Positions 54,099 to 64,000 of a stretch of 64,000 nucleotides of DNA are shown here, piece after piece. The stretch spans positions 186,001 to 250,000 of the forward strand of contig JAXBDG010000022.1 in assembly GCA_036320915.1 (NCBI GenBank), read 5' to 3'. Numbering within the stretch: position 1 is the stretch's first letter; each line of letters opens with the position of its first letter. The notes under the pieces were generated by a model. That model was not told the DNA's origin. It made no database searches and saw only the letters and a program-made list of their open reading frames with translations. This DNA comes from Linnemannia elongata (taxonomy: Eukaryota; Mortierellomycota; Mortierellomycetes; Mortierellales; Mortierellaceae). The position numbers were made by a program, and so were the translations under genes.

Positions 54099-57000
54099 GC
54101 CACTTGCACCTTGCAATTGCAAATTCTGCAACTTCAACGCCAATCCACGCGCCGCCTCCTCTCTTTCCTGCTCATTCAACTCCTGCTGATGAATCGACAG
54201 TTGGTCCCCAGGCCGCTGCAGAATATTGTCTCTCGACTGTCTCTGATGACCACTACCACTACCTCCGCCTCCAGACGCCGGATAGCCGCTGCTACCCGTC
54301 CCACCATTATACACAGAAAGCGGTCTTGAATGAGCACCCTTCCTCTCTGAAGACCCATACATTGCCTCAGCAGCAGCAGGGAATAAGATATGAGGTGGCA
54401 CATCAAACGGAATCTTCTCAAACGAATGCCAAAGGGATGAGTTCCTGAACCCCAACTTCTTGCTCAGCCCATGGATTACGCTGCTAGTCTCCTGTCGATG
54501 CAGATCCGTCACGGACATGTCCTGGACATTGATTACACAGGCTCGAGGACCCTTGCCGAGGATGATGTCGGTTACTTCGGTGGGGCCCTTGACGACGGTC
54601 ATGAAACTTGGTGCCTCCGGGTGGTAGAGTTGCTTGTAGGATTTCCATTCGTAGGGGTCCTGGCTGTAATCCCGATGGAAGTGTGGGTTCTCGAGAGATG
54701 CTGCTCCGGCTGTCGCCATGCCACCGCCTATTGAGCTGATGCTCGATCGACCAGGCGTATCCGCTCCAGAATAACTCGTCCTCGATCCATTGCCGTTACT
54801 GTTGTTTCCAGTGGTTCCGCTGCCGCCAGAAGGAGTAGGAGGTTTCCGTCCACGGGTAGACCGAGGTCGACAATAAATATCGATCGCCGTCTTGGAGACG
54901 ACGGTCATAAAGACAGTCGTAGTGGTATAATGGAAATCCAGGCCGATAACATCCTTGGTCTGCTTGAGCTTCGTGAAATCCCATGCCCACCCCACAGCCT
55001 CCGAGGATGCATCCTGGGAGGTACTGTTGGAGATATGCGCTGCCATGTTGGAGCTGACGGCCGCCTGACTGAGGTAGGAAGCCATCTGTGAAAGCCGCTT
55101 GCTTTTTATCGGAGCCGCCCCATTATTGCTGTTGTTGTTGGGACCGTTTCCTCCAGCGATGGTGACTCCAGGTGTCGCAGAACTGGGAGAAGAGGGTGTC
55201 GAATTCGAGGTATTTGTCGTTGCCGTCGCTCCCAAGGGTATTTTGTTAATACTGTTGCTGTTGTAAGCAGCGTCAGTTGGTTGGTGGTCCTTGGGGGTCG
55301 ATTTCCGCATGACATGCTCCTGGGCGAGCGAGGCTAGACCTCCAAGACTCATAGGCCGCTGTTTATGCTTCTTAAAGTTGCTTGTGGCAGTGGTGGGAGG
55401 GGGGGGAGGCGAATTGGTCGCACAAGATGTTGCTGTGTCCTGATCATCTCGAATTGATTCCAGAGGCTGGCCTGGGCTGCTGTCCGACCATGCAGGGGGC
55501 GGTGAAAGCAACGACGGCCTATCTAAGCTGGTGGTATGCTGGTGGCGATTTTGTTGCTGTGGCGGTACTGCTCCCCCTGGAAGTGGTGCTGTTGTCGATC
55601 CTGCTGTTCCTCGGTGACCTCGGTTGAGAGTGGTCCCTGTCATTCCAGAAGGTGGGCTGGAGTGAGGCCCGTCCGAGGGATTGTTGTTGTTATCTTCTCC
55701 TCTCTGGAGGACCGTCTCGACTCTCAATTGGATCATATTCTTGACTGCCCCCAATTTGCCGCCCTCAACGACCCGCCCACGACCCTGGGCAGAATGACCA
55801 TAGGCGACTAGTCGGTTGATCGAGTCATAGTCGTAGCACCGCACTCTCGAGTTCCGACCGGCAATCACAACCACCAGCCCAATTTCCTCCAAACAATGAA
55901 TCTCCTTAAATGCCACTCCTTGGATATGTGTCCTGACAACGTTGCCTACCGAGCTCACTCCTCCTCCAGTGTAGTTGATGCTGTTGTTACTGCTAACGCC
56001 TCCTTGCTGCCTTTCCTGTTGCTGGTGATTTGAGAAGGTAAGGTCGATAGAGTGTAGAGCGTTCCCTGACCCGACCAAAAGGTATTGTTGATCGTGCATA
56101 GGGTCGGCGCAAATGTACTGCGTCGATGGATGATGGGCTGTGAGGGCCGAAAGCGCTGAAGAGCCCGTTCCTAAAGAAGACGAACTAAAAGGAGACACAG
56201 CAAGAGGTCCAGGGCTGAGTTCTTGAATTTGAAAGAGTTGGTCCTCGGTTGGTGGAGGGGGTCCGGTCGAGATAAAGGTCGAGCCGCGGTTACCGGGCAT
56301 GAAGGAGTAGGGCGGAGGAGCGTGATCAAGCGATGACCTTGAATTGGTGACATTGTTGGCGTTGCCACTATTGCCGGCAAGATATTGCTCTCCTTGAGCA
56401 AAGCTTATCGTAGTTGAGACCAAAGGCGATGCTCCTGCAATGTGCTGCTGCTGAGGATAAGAGAGAGTAGATGCGGGGTTGTTGATGTTGTTCGTTGTCG
56501 CCGAGGAGGAAGAGGAAGTGGAAGTGGAAGTGGATGTCTCGACGGTGGGCATCGGTGGCAGGGGTTTGTCCTAATCAAAATCGATATGCAAAAGTAAAAG
56601 GAGAAAAAAGAAGTAAAGACATTTTTATCCAGGGGTGTTAGAGGAGCGTTTTTGTTTCTTCTTCATGCCTTGTATATGAGTGTATTGTGTGATTTTAGTC
56701 ATTTTCTTTTTTTCAATTGAGCCTCAATGGACAAAGGCAAGCAAAGACAAGCAAAGGGCTGTAACAAAGCTGAGCTGGTTGTTGAAGAGTGAGCAACACG
56801 CAAAGAATAGAAACGAAGGAAAAGAAGCGGCGTTTTTAAGTGTATCATACCGATAAAGAGGACGTGGATGAGGATGATGAAGAAGAAGGCGCCTGGATTC
56901 GAGGCGGAAGAGGGGGGTTGTTGGTATGGCCAATCTTGTCGTGTGGTGCAACAATCACTCCTGACACCACTCCTGCTGCTCCTTCTCCTACCCCTTGGAC

Positions 57001-57384
57001 AGGTGTTGCAATTGACGATGTCTCCTGGTCGACGAGACGGATGACTGGTGGGTGGGGTAGGGGCTGGTTGTTGTTCTCCTTGATCCTCGGTGGTGCCCCC
57101 GTCAATGAAGCATTGGACGACCTCCTAGGTGCAGGTCCTGTCGCCTTTACAGAAGATATAATGGTGGCGCCAGTTGTGGGTGGAGGGTGATATGGTTGAG
57201 AGGATTCCACATTGTACTGGTGTTGGACGTAAGTTGGTGTTGGTACACCACTATGCGAGGAAGCACTCTCGGAGGCAGCTCGTAGGAGTGACTGGATAAA
57301 AGCTGGGGACCTGTCTGTTGGCAGGGGGACGTGTGCGGGTGGCGGTTGGGGTGAAGACGACCCCTGTGGCCTGGTGTGAACCAT
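53151..57384 (-). CDS. CNH (citron homology) domain protein with long low-complexity inserts
   Basis: Two exons, 57384..56851 and 56570..53151 (intron GTATGA...GATTAG, phase 0), 1317 residues. Residues 1-320 are Pro/Ser/Asn-rich. The CNH beta-propeller pieces start near 329 (YICADPMHDQQYLLVGSG) and continue with HIQGVAFKEIHCLEEIGLV and VIAGRNSRVRCYDYDS (about 394-430), then WDFTKLKQTKDVIGLDFHY, APSFMTVVKGPTEVTDIIL, EVLNLAFSQRTTGQLFLATYG, VHDIYVIGFEKSSIVIFSL and a C-terminal LFFSYCHPKNGVSICQL. Between them lie long inserts with poly-Asn (13 Asn near 1000), Ser and Gln runs. CNH domains occur in Rho exchange factors (Rom2, Tus1), citron-type kinases and vacuolar sorting proteins; no RhoGEF, kinase or clathrin repeat is present here. 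Function is therefore open; regulation of Rho signalling or trafficking is plausible. Divergent with MMAA, convergent with RHO2. Confidence 0.85.
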
Positions 57385-57862
57385 GGAGTAATGGAGTGGT
57401 TTTTCTTTGGAATGGAGTAAAAATGGAAAGAGGGTTGAGTTGTTGGTGAATGAGAACAAAACGACGAGTGATAAAAGTTGATTCACAGAAGGGAAAAAAG
57501 GAGAAGTGTATGGTTTGACTAGGAGAAGGAGGGAAGGGTAAGTGAAAGTTGAGGGGGAGTAGAAGAAAGAAAGTCGAATGAAGAGGGAAAAAAAATAAAT
57601 GAAAGAGTGCAGAAGTGTGAAAAGTGTTGAATGTCAAAGAAAGTATCCCTGACGAGTTCAAGGTTGAGGTCGAGGTCGAGGTTCTAGGTTCGAGGTTAGA
57701 GGTTCAAGGTCCAGCCCTCGAAATCAAGGAGGATTAATGTTCTTGAGGGGTAGGCTTGTTCCTGCTTGAATAAGGCGGCCCTGTCTTCCTTTTTATTCCC
57801 CTTCCGCTCTGCTTTTCTCTTTACTTCTACAACCCACACTTCCTCCTATACTCTGGCTGGAA
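57385..57862. promoter_or_regulatory. Divergent promoter region between the CNH and MMAA genes
   Basis: 478 bases between the two start codons. It holds a run of GAGGTC/GAGGTT-type repeats (57659-57712) and CT-rich leader sequence on both sides. Confidence 0.55.
57659..57712 (+). repeat. GAGGTC-type short tandem repeats in the CNH/MMAA promoter
   Basis: Units such as AAGGTTGAGGTCGAGGTCG and GAGGTTAGAGGTTCAAGG follow each other for about 50 bases. They could be binding sites or simple slippage products. Confidence 0.6.
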
Positions 57863-60642
57863 ATGACACTCATCACCACAGCAACAACAACTGTGGCACG
57901 GTTGGCCATACGACAACCGCAACGCATGAATACATTAGCAGCAGCAACAGCACGCCTTTCTCTCACTCAACCTCATCGCCACAACTGTAAGTCATCTCAA
58001 TTGTTTCTCAGCACTCTCGCCTTTTTTTTTTTCTTTCCCCGCAATCGACTAAATCACTTTCCTCTCCTTTCTTGTAAAAAAAAAAAAAAAAAAATAGACG
58101 CTCGCCGGACGACAAGACCATTAACGACGCAGACTGAAGATAGGCCACGCGACGACTCTGTGAAGGGACTTCTGTCAGGATTAATCCAAGGAGACCGATA
58201 TGCCCTCGCCAGGGCGATCACCCTCGGTAAGTCTCACTGATGATTAATAACTGATGGGATGAACTGATATTTCACTCTTATCTGATTCAGGAACAGAATA
58301 TACACACGCGACATGACACGACTCTATATCAGGAACGCATCGATAAGGAACACCAGCGATCGGTGATCTGCCAGTTGTTATCAATGGCAAAGACGATGTC
58401 CTCTTTCAATAGCAGGGATAAACAACAGGCGGAGGAGGAAAGTGGGGGGAAATGGGACAAGGAGAAAGGATGGAAAATGGAATAGATTCTCCCACGGTCT
58501 TCGGGTCATAAATGTTCTGTGTCTAATTATTTTTATATACACAGACACACATTGAAGCGAACAAAAACAGCAAAGAGCCGGAAAACATTGGTTTGGGGCA
58601 AAAAAACCAACAAAACGCAGCTTTGTCTCTGTCGTATTGGCGTAGTAATTCTCAACAAACAACAAAGGAGGCTAACCGAAGGGATATAGTCGAATCTTCT
58701 AATCCTAGGCATCGTGTTCAGGCTCAGGAACTGCTCTCAGAGATCTTGAAGCGGGAATCGACTCTGGCTTCGCAACAAAAGACTACCCTCGCCAATTCGA
58801 CTCCTTCTCTTGACAAAAAGCCCACTGATGCCGACGTTGACTCAACCAACACACCGCAGTCCTCGGCACAACAAGGAACGTCTGAATCTGATGAGAAGAA
58901 TAAGGATGATTCCATTCGGCTTGGGAAAAGTTTTAGGATCGGACTCTCTGGACCCCCAGGAGTGGGTAAATCCACATTCATCGAAGCCTTTGGCATGTAT
59001 CTCGTCTCCAAGGGTCATCGCGTCTCTGTCCTGGTGAGGCCTTGCTCTTATTCTGCGATCGATGAGCTATGATCGATATGTAAAAACACATTCGGGATCA
59101 ATCGGATGACGACGTGGACTCATGCCTAACTAGAGAATCTATTTATTAACACGCATGATAGGCTGTGGATCCGTCATCAGCAAGGACTGGAGGGTCGATC
59201 TTGGGAGACAAGACTAGAATGACTGAACTCTCCCGCCACGACATGGCCTACGTCCGTCCCTCGCCCAGTCGCGGGACGTTAGGTAAAAATCACCATTCAT
59301 GTTCGACTGTTTGAGTTGCTATTCTGTTTTTGTTGCTTGTTCCACAACTATGAAACATTAACACGCGGTATATTATCTATTAATTTGTGTGTATAGGTGG
59401 TGTACGTACAGTGTGTGGAACCAGCAAAACGACAGTAGGACAAATGAGACACCCTAAATGAACACGCGGCTCACTTTGATTCTTTCTTGAATTACGGAAA
59501 ACTAGGTGGCAAGGAATACCACTGAGGCGATCACATTATGTGAAGGTAGGATATCGACTATCGCAGACTAAGAAACAACGCGAAGAACGCGTTTAAGACA
59601 CTACTACTACTACTACTGACAGCCTTTTGTGTCATACTTTCTACAAATATTTTAGCCGCTGGATATGATATCTGCCTTGTGGAAACAGTCGGTGTCGGTC
59701 AGTCCGAGACGATGGTGGCCGACATTGTAGATATGTAAGCACAAGGACGGGATCTAGAATATTTATTTCTTTGATTTTGATATGCATGGCGAGAAGGCCA
59801 AGTGGACCTGAACAATTGCTTATATTTCATCCGCGTCATATAGGTTCGTCCTGCTCGTACCGCCAGCCGGAGGAGATGAACTTCAAGTAAGCCCACTCAA
59901 CCATCAATCGTCATCTTCAACAGTCAGTCCATCCACGTGCGAAACACCTAACCCTCCGTCTTCATGTCATTCTCATATAGGGCATGAAAAAGGGAATCAT
60001 GGAGTTGTCAGATTTGGTCATCGTCAACAAGTCCGATGGGGCTCTTGTCGACTCTGCGCGCTATGCACAAATCGAGTACACCAGTGCCCTCAAGTTTGTC
60101 AAGGCGATCACTCCTTACTGGAAGGCCAGGGTCATTCGCGTGTCGTCCATGGGCGGACCCGAAGCAGGAGTTGGACTGGCGTGGGATACCATGAAGGAAT
60201 ACTTTGACACCATGCAGGTAACCATTTCATCGTGGCATTGAACAGGATGTCTGTTGCTGCTACTACTACTGGAACTGGAATTCGAAAATACCCACTCACG
60301 GCCTCTCTTGTTGAATGCGTTATTGAAATAGTCGTCGGGCGAACTGCAAAGGAAGCGTGGAAATCAGCGCAAGATCTGGATGTGGCGCCAAGTTTCGTCG
60401 GAGCTCATGGATCTGTAAGTCGATACACAAGCAGTGGGATGTGGTGGATAACAAGTTTGCCGTTGATGGAGAGATTCTTACTAACCAAGTTGCCCATTTT
60501 GCGATCTAGGCTGCATGAGGATACGCAAGTGCGGAAGATGGCTGTCGAACTAGAGGCTAAGGTGCTCAAGAACGAAATGATGTCTGGAGCAGCGGCACAC
60601 CAGATTGTAGAGAAGTTCATGAAGGGCATGAGCACCTCTTAG
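57863..60642 (+). CDS. MMAA: Methylmalonyl-CoA mutase chaperone GTPase (MMAA/MeaB), mitochondrial
   Basis: Eleven exons: 57863..57986, 58098..58226, 58690..59033, 59162..59282, 59397..59401, 59506..59545, 59656..59734, 59844..59886, 59981..60217, 60332..60414 and 60510..60642, 445 residues. MeaB/MMAA uses GTP to load and protect adenosylcobalamin on methylmalonyl-CoA mutase in propionate breakdown. The N terminus ([23 protein letters not shown]) fits a mitochondrial presequence. Family motifs in order: [18 protein letters not shown], Walker [10 protein letters not shown] (172-180), [71 protein letters not shown], and NKSDG (G4). [16 protein letters not shown] is near the C terminus. Residues about 107-160 are a low-complexity insert. 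Exon 5 is 5 nt. This B12-linked protein is unexpected in most fungi. AATAAA at 60687. Confidence 0.95.
59397..59401 (+). other. 5-nt microexon of MMAA
   Basis: GTGGT between GTATAG and GTACGT. With the G left by exon 4 it encodes Gly-Gly of GTLGGV, which is invariant in the family. Direct joining of exons 4 and 6 would shift the frame and give a stop within a few codons. Confidence 0.85.
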
Positions 60643-61405
60643 ACCGACAACGAGAGGAGAAAAAAAGAGAACGTTAATGATCGCGTAATAAATCAGCCAG
60701 CTGGCTAGCAAACAAACGCAATCGATAATGCGATCGCCAAGAATGAGAAGGATGTTATGCTTTCTCTCCCAAACGGACGCCTTTATTATTTTTCTGGCTG
60801 TGGCACCTACATCCTTGTTTTTTTGTTGACACCGGAGTAACCCTGATTAATACGAAATGTGAACACGGACCAAGTTCCGTGCCCTCATTTTTTTTTTTTG
60901 CTTTGCTTTCTCCCTCCACCTTCCCTTCCTTTGTGAGAGCCAGAAACACAAAAGCAAGAAAAATCATCGTCATGCGCCTTTTTGCCTGTTGACAGCAACA
61001 AAAGCAAAGCAAAAACTCAGTTAGTTGTATGTTTGCTACCGGCTGTTGTTGTCGTTGCTTGCAAAGGGCAAGGGGTCATTGATGATGAAGCATGTGGATA
61101 GCCAGCAGGTGTATGAAATGAAGAAAAGGGGACGCAAAAAAGCGAGGGAGGTGATCGAACTTGGACTGAATAGGAGGCCTCATTATTTAGTGGACGTCCT
61201 TTCCTTTTCTTTTTTCTTCTTTTTTTTCTCTTCACCTTTCCTCACTCCACTCCTTTTCTCTCGTTTTCTATCTTTTACTTACTCATTCCGCTTCTCATTC
61301 ACGAACACACACACGCTCTCTCTCTCACTTATACTCACTTTACCTGTCCTCCTCCCCTTCCTCATTCTCATTCCTCACTCTTCATTCTGTTAAGCAACAA
61401 GTGAA
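60643..61405. other. Spacer between MMAA and the sphingoid base kinase
   Basis: MMAA 3' flank, then a CT-rich leader (61200-61390) before the next ATG. No gene seen. Confidence 0.55.
60687..60692 (+). terminator. Polyadenylation signal of MMAA
   Basis: AATAAA 45 bases after the stop codon. Confidence 0.6.
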
Positions 61406-63839
61406 ATGTCGCCGAACCAGTTTCAGGCCAAGGCTTCTTTCGCTGGTCACCAACGCGTCTCAGACGCTCGTCTCTCTCTCGGCACTCATGAATTGACTAT
61501 CCACGCACCCAAGGGATCTGATAATAACACAACCCCAATACAAGGTCAGTCTCTCCACCACTGTATCTCACTTGCTGTCTCTCCACCACTGTATCTCACT
61601 TGCTGTCGCTTTGTTCACAACGGCCATCGCGACCGGTTCGTTGCAAATAACCCCTTCTTGCTACATTATTTTACCCCACAAACTGACCGACTCTCACACA
61701 TTCGCCTTATGTGCACCTACTCAATAGTGCCGTACAGCTGCATCTATGGATACGAGACATCAACGGACAAGGCAACAGGAGAGAACTACAAGAACAAAGT
61801 CATCGTTCATTATGTGGCATTCAGTGGACCTGACCTGAGGAACCCCAGTGCGGCAAAGAGAACAACCGCGCAGCTCTTGTTTGAGCGGACCGAGGATGCC
61901 GACAGGTTTATCCAGATAGCCAGGGACCTCGGAGGTAACGGAGTGGAACTGTAATTATGCATCATTGCGGGGGTGTATTTGTGTATTTTGATTGATGTAT
62001 TGTGGGAGAGGGAGTTGTGGGTCTGCTGCTCAGCATTTTTATTTATTTTATTTCATTGCTTGACTGCACCGAATGTACATTGTGCGTCGTTTTTGTTTGC
62101 TTTGTTACTTCAGGCTAAAGTCTTGGCTCGGGCTTGAGCGATGGGCTTATGGACAGTCGAAGAAAAAGTAGATGGCGTTATGTTGGTTGACAACGTCTTT
62201 TCGTGCTCGTTGCTCGCTTTACTGACCAACGGTCGGTATGTTTGTTGCAATAGCATTCCCTACACCAAGGCGCATTTTGCTACTGGTGAACCCGAACGGT
62301 GGCGTAGGCAAGGCGAAGCGAATCAACGACACGGTAGTCAAGCCCATGCTTCAACACTCGGGACTCACTGTCAAGGAGCAATGTAAGCGCCCCATCCTCT
62401 TCTCGTTCGATTCCAAACTGGGCACTCTCTATAGGTATACGTTAGGAACTGAGCTCGATCTAAATCTTGCAATTTTTTTGTTCCATTCTTGACTTCTGTA
62501 TCGTAGATACAGAGTACGGTCGACATGCGGTCGATATTGCATCCAAGGTGAATCTGGACGAGGTCGATTCTTTGGTAGTTGTCTCTGGTGATGGAGTCCT
62601 ACATGAGGTCATTAATGGTCTGTTGTCGCGCCCTGACTGGGACCGAGCCAGGAAGAAGTCTATCGGAATCGTGCCTGCAGGATCGGGAAATGCGATTGCG
62701 GCTTCACTCGGTATCGTCAGTCAGTTCGTGGCGACGCTTACTGTCATTCGTGGAGAGACGTCCAAGCTGGATATCTTTTCACTGTCTCAACTCAATAGAC
62801 CAAAGATCTACTCCATGCTGTCTTTCAGCTGGGGTATGATGGCCGATGCCGACATCGAGTCTGACAAGTACGTTGTCCCATTTGCGCAGGTGGTCCATGT
62901 GGATTCGTGTCTCTCCTTCTGTGCCATACTTAATCACCCTCTATTCGTCTCTTCATCTCTGACAGTTACCGCTGGCTGGGTCCATTGCGGTTCGACGTGG
63001 CAGGATTTATTCGAATGATCAGATTGCGACGATACCCCGGAAAGGTCTATGTACTTCCTCCAAAACACCAACAGAACCCTTCAACAACTGAGCAACAACT
63101 GACACCGCCGCAATCCCCCTCACACAAGCGAGAACCCGAGTCTCAATTCCAACACCTTCTCGACAGTAACATCAAGGAACCACCCAAACCATGGAGCCTT
63201 ATCCTCAACATGCCCTTCTACAGCATGCTTCTGCTGCTGAACTGTCCCAACGTGGGCGAGACTATCTTTTTCACGGACACGATCCGGTTCAACGACGGGA
63301 TCATGCGGCTCTGGTACTCGGCTGAGACGCGGTTCTGGAAGATCTTGATGCCCTTCATCTTTGACCAGCAGAACGGCAAGATGGTCGAGCGGGACTTGAT
63401 GAAGGATCTGGAGTGCGGAGGGATCTTGATTATTCCTGGAGTTGAAGGCAAGCCTGACGATCCGTCGACGCATAAGGTTATCGAGCCTGATTGGGTTACC
63501 TCATCAGCAGCAAAGGCGCAGAATATTTACCAAAATCCCGGACTTTTCGATGTCGATGGAGAAGTCATGCCGACCGCCAGGACATTGATTGAGATCCACC
63601 CCAGTCTGATGAACATTCTAGTCCCAGAGTGGCTGTACCACAAGGACGATGATAACACAACGGCGAGAGCACATGAGGCCGCGGTGATCCAGGCGATAAA
63701 AGCCCAGCAGAAGGTTCGTTCAAGTTTTGGCGGTGTTTTGGTTGTTGCAGCGACTATCGCTGTTGCTGCTGCTGCCGTCATTTTGTCGGTCGACAGCCAT
63801 GCTCTTGTCGAGTCCCTTCTATCCACCCTTCAGTTTTGA
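61406..63839 (+). CDS. LCB4: Sphingoid long-chain base kinase (sphingosine kinase family)
   Basis: Five exons: 61406..61544, 61728..61934, 62254..62382, 62507..62867 and 62966..63839, 569 residues, frame kept throughout. It phosphorylates sphingoid bases such as phytosphingosine with ATP at membranes. The N-terminal 115 residues (LSLGTHELTIHAP, VPYSCIYGYETS, VIVHYVAFSGPD, AQLLFERTEDADRFI) match the PH-like start of the family. The DAGK-type catalytic domain has the nucleotide loop LLLVNPNGGVGKAKR (124-138), SGDGVLHEVINGL (185 on) and IVPAGSGNAIAASLG (213 on), plus FSWGMMADADIESD and RWLGPLRFD. The C terminus has DGEVMPTARTLIEIHPSLMN, as in the lipid kinase fold, and ends in a hydrophobic helix (VLVVAATIAVAAAAVIL) that could insert in membrane, which is not usual for yeast Lcb4/5. 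A Pro/Gln insert lies at about 350-375. LCB4 and LCB5 cannot be told apart here. Confidence 0.93.
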
Positions 63840-64000
63840 TCGTGTCCATTCGCCCATTCATAATACCATAATAAACCCCCCCCTCTTTTCATCTTCTTTT
63901 TGACGGAGAAAGTTATAGGAAGTTGGCGCTACTAAATGAATGCTCGGAACAACAAATGCCCAATTTCCTTTTTTTTTTTTTTTTTTTGTCTCATTGCTAC
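63840..64000. other. 3' flank of the kinase gene at the window edge
   Basis: AATAAA at 63870-63875, 31 bases after the stop codon, then A/T-rich sequence with T19 near 63969-63987. No gene. Confidence 0.6.

Noticed and set aside
53780..54448. 222-residue plus-strand frame with Cys run
   Set aside because: Antisense of the poly-Asn region of the CNH gene (GTT repeats read as Cys/Val).
1..64000. CRISPR arrays, rRNA genes, bacterial operon features
   Set aside because: No regularly spaced repeats, no rRNA-like sequence and no bacterial layout; the window is eukaryotic nuclear DNA.

Overview
The window is nuclear DNA of a filamentous fungus, most likely an early-diverging lineage close to Mortierella (Mortierellomycotina). 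Supporting signs are intron-rich genes with GT-AG splicing and many very short exons, CT-rich tracts ahead of start codons, abundant long A/T homopolymers, a fungal homoaconitase (alpha-aminoadipate lysine pathway), a Rho2-type GTPase ending in CIIL, and a methylmalonyl-CoA mutase chaperone GTPase, a cobalamin-pathway protein I know to be retained in early-diverging fungi and absent from Dikarya. The organism is inferred, not proven.

Layout. 0.7-2.7 kb (-): methyltransferase with a possible N-myristoylation signal. 5.3-7.1 kb: tRNA-Leu(AAG), a 391-bp terminal-inverted-repeat element and a decayed DIRS-like RNase H relic. 7.25-9.24 kb (-): SRRM1-like PWI/RS splicing factor. 10.9 kb (-): second tRNA-Leu. 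12.4-15.1 kb: a small Asn-rich acidic protein and two tandem GNAT acetyltransferases. 16.6-18.8 kb (+): secreted, probably GPI-anchored subtilisin. 19.1-21.6 kb (-): type II membrane glycosyltransferase with a discoidin-like tail. 22.5-25.0 kb (-): homoaconitase LYS4. 27.0-29.8 kb (+): large disordered protein. 31.7-45.4 kb (+): three FAD-dependent monooxygenases in a head-to-tail row. 46.0 kb (+): third tRNA-Leu. 48.0-51.8 kb (+): RHO2. 53.2-57.4 kb (-): CNH-domain protein. 57.9-60.6 kb (+): MMAA/MeaB GTPase. 61.4-63.8 kb (+): sphingoid base kinase.

What stands out. (1) Microexons: 5 nt in MMAA, 6 nt in RHO2, and matching 11-nt exons in two of the three monooxygenases encoding the Ala-Cys-His-Lys of the second FAD motif. 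Each was found by following the reading frame and family conservation through GT-AG sites. (2) The three tRNA-Leu(AAG) genes share an upstream module; in two copies it aligns without gaps over 111 bp and keeps blocks TTGGTGGCG, TCACGTGCTCC, TAACGCGTAAC and ACGTGACAT, which include an E-box and an ACGCGT box. (3) A RHO2 gene faces a CNH-domain gene, a domain otherwise seen in Rho exchange factors. All multi-exon models are read by eye from splice signals and frame; lengths were checked to keep frame, but no transcript data were available.
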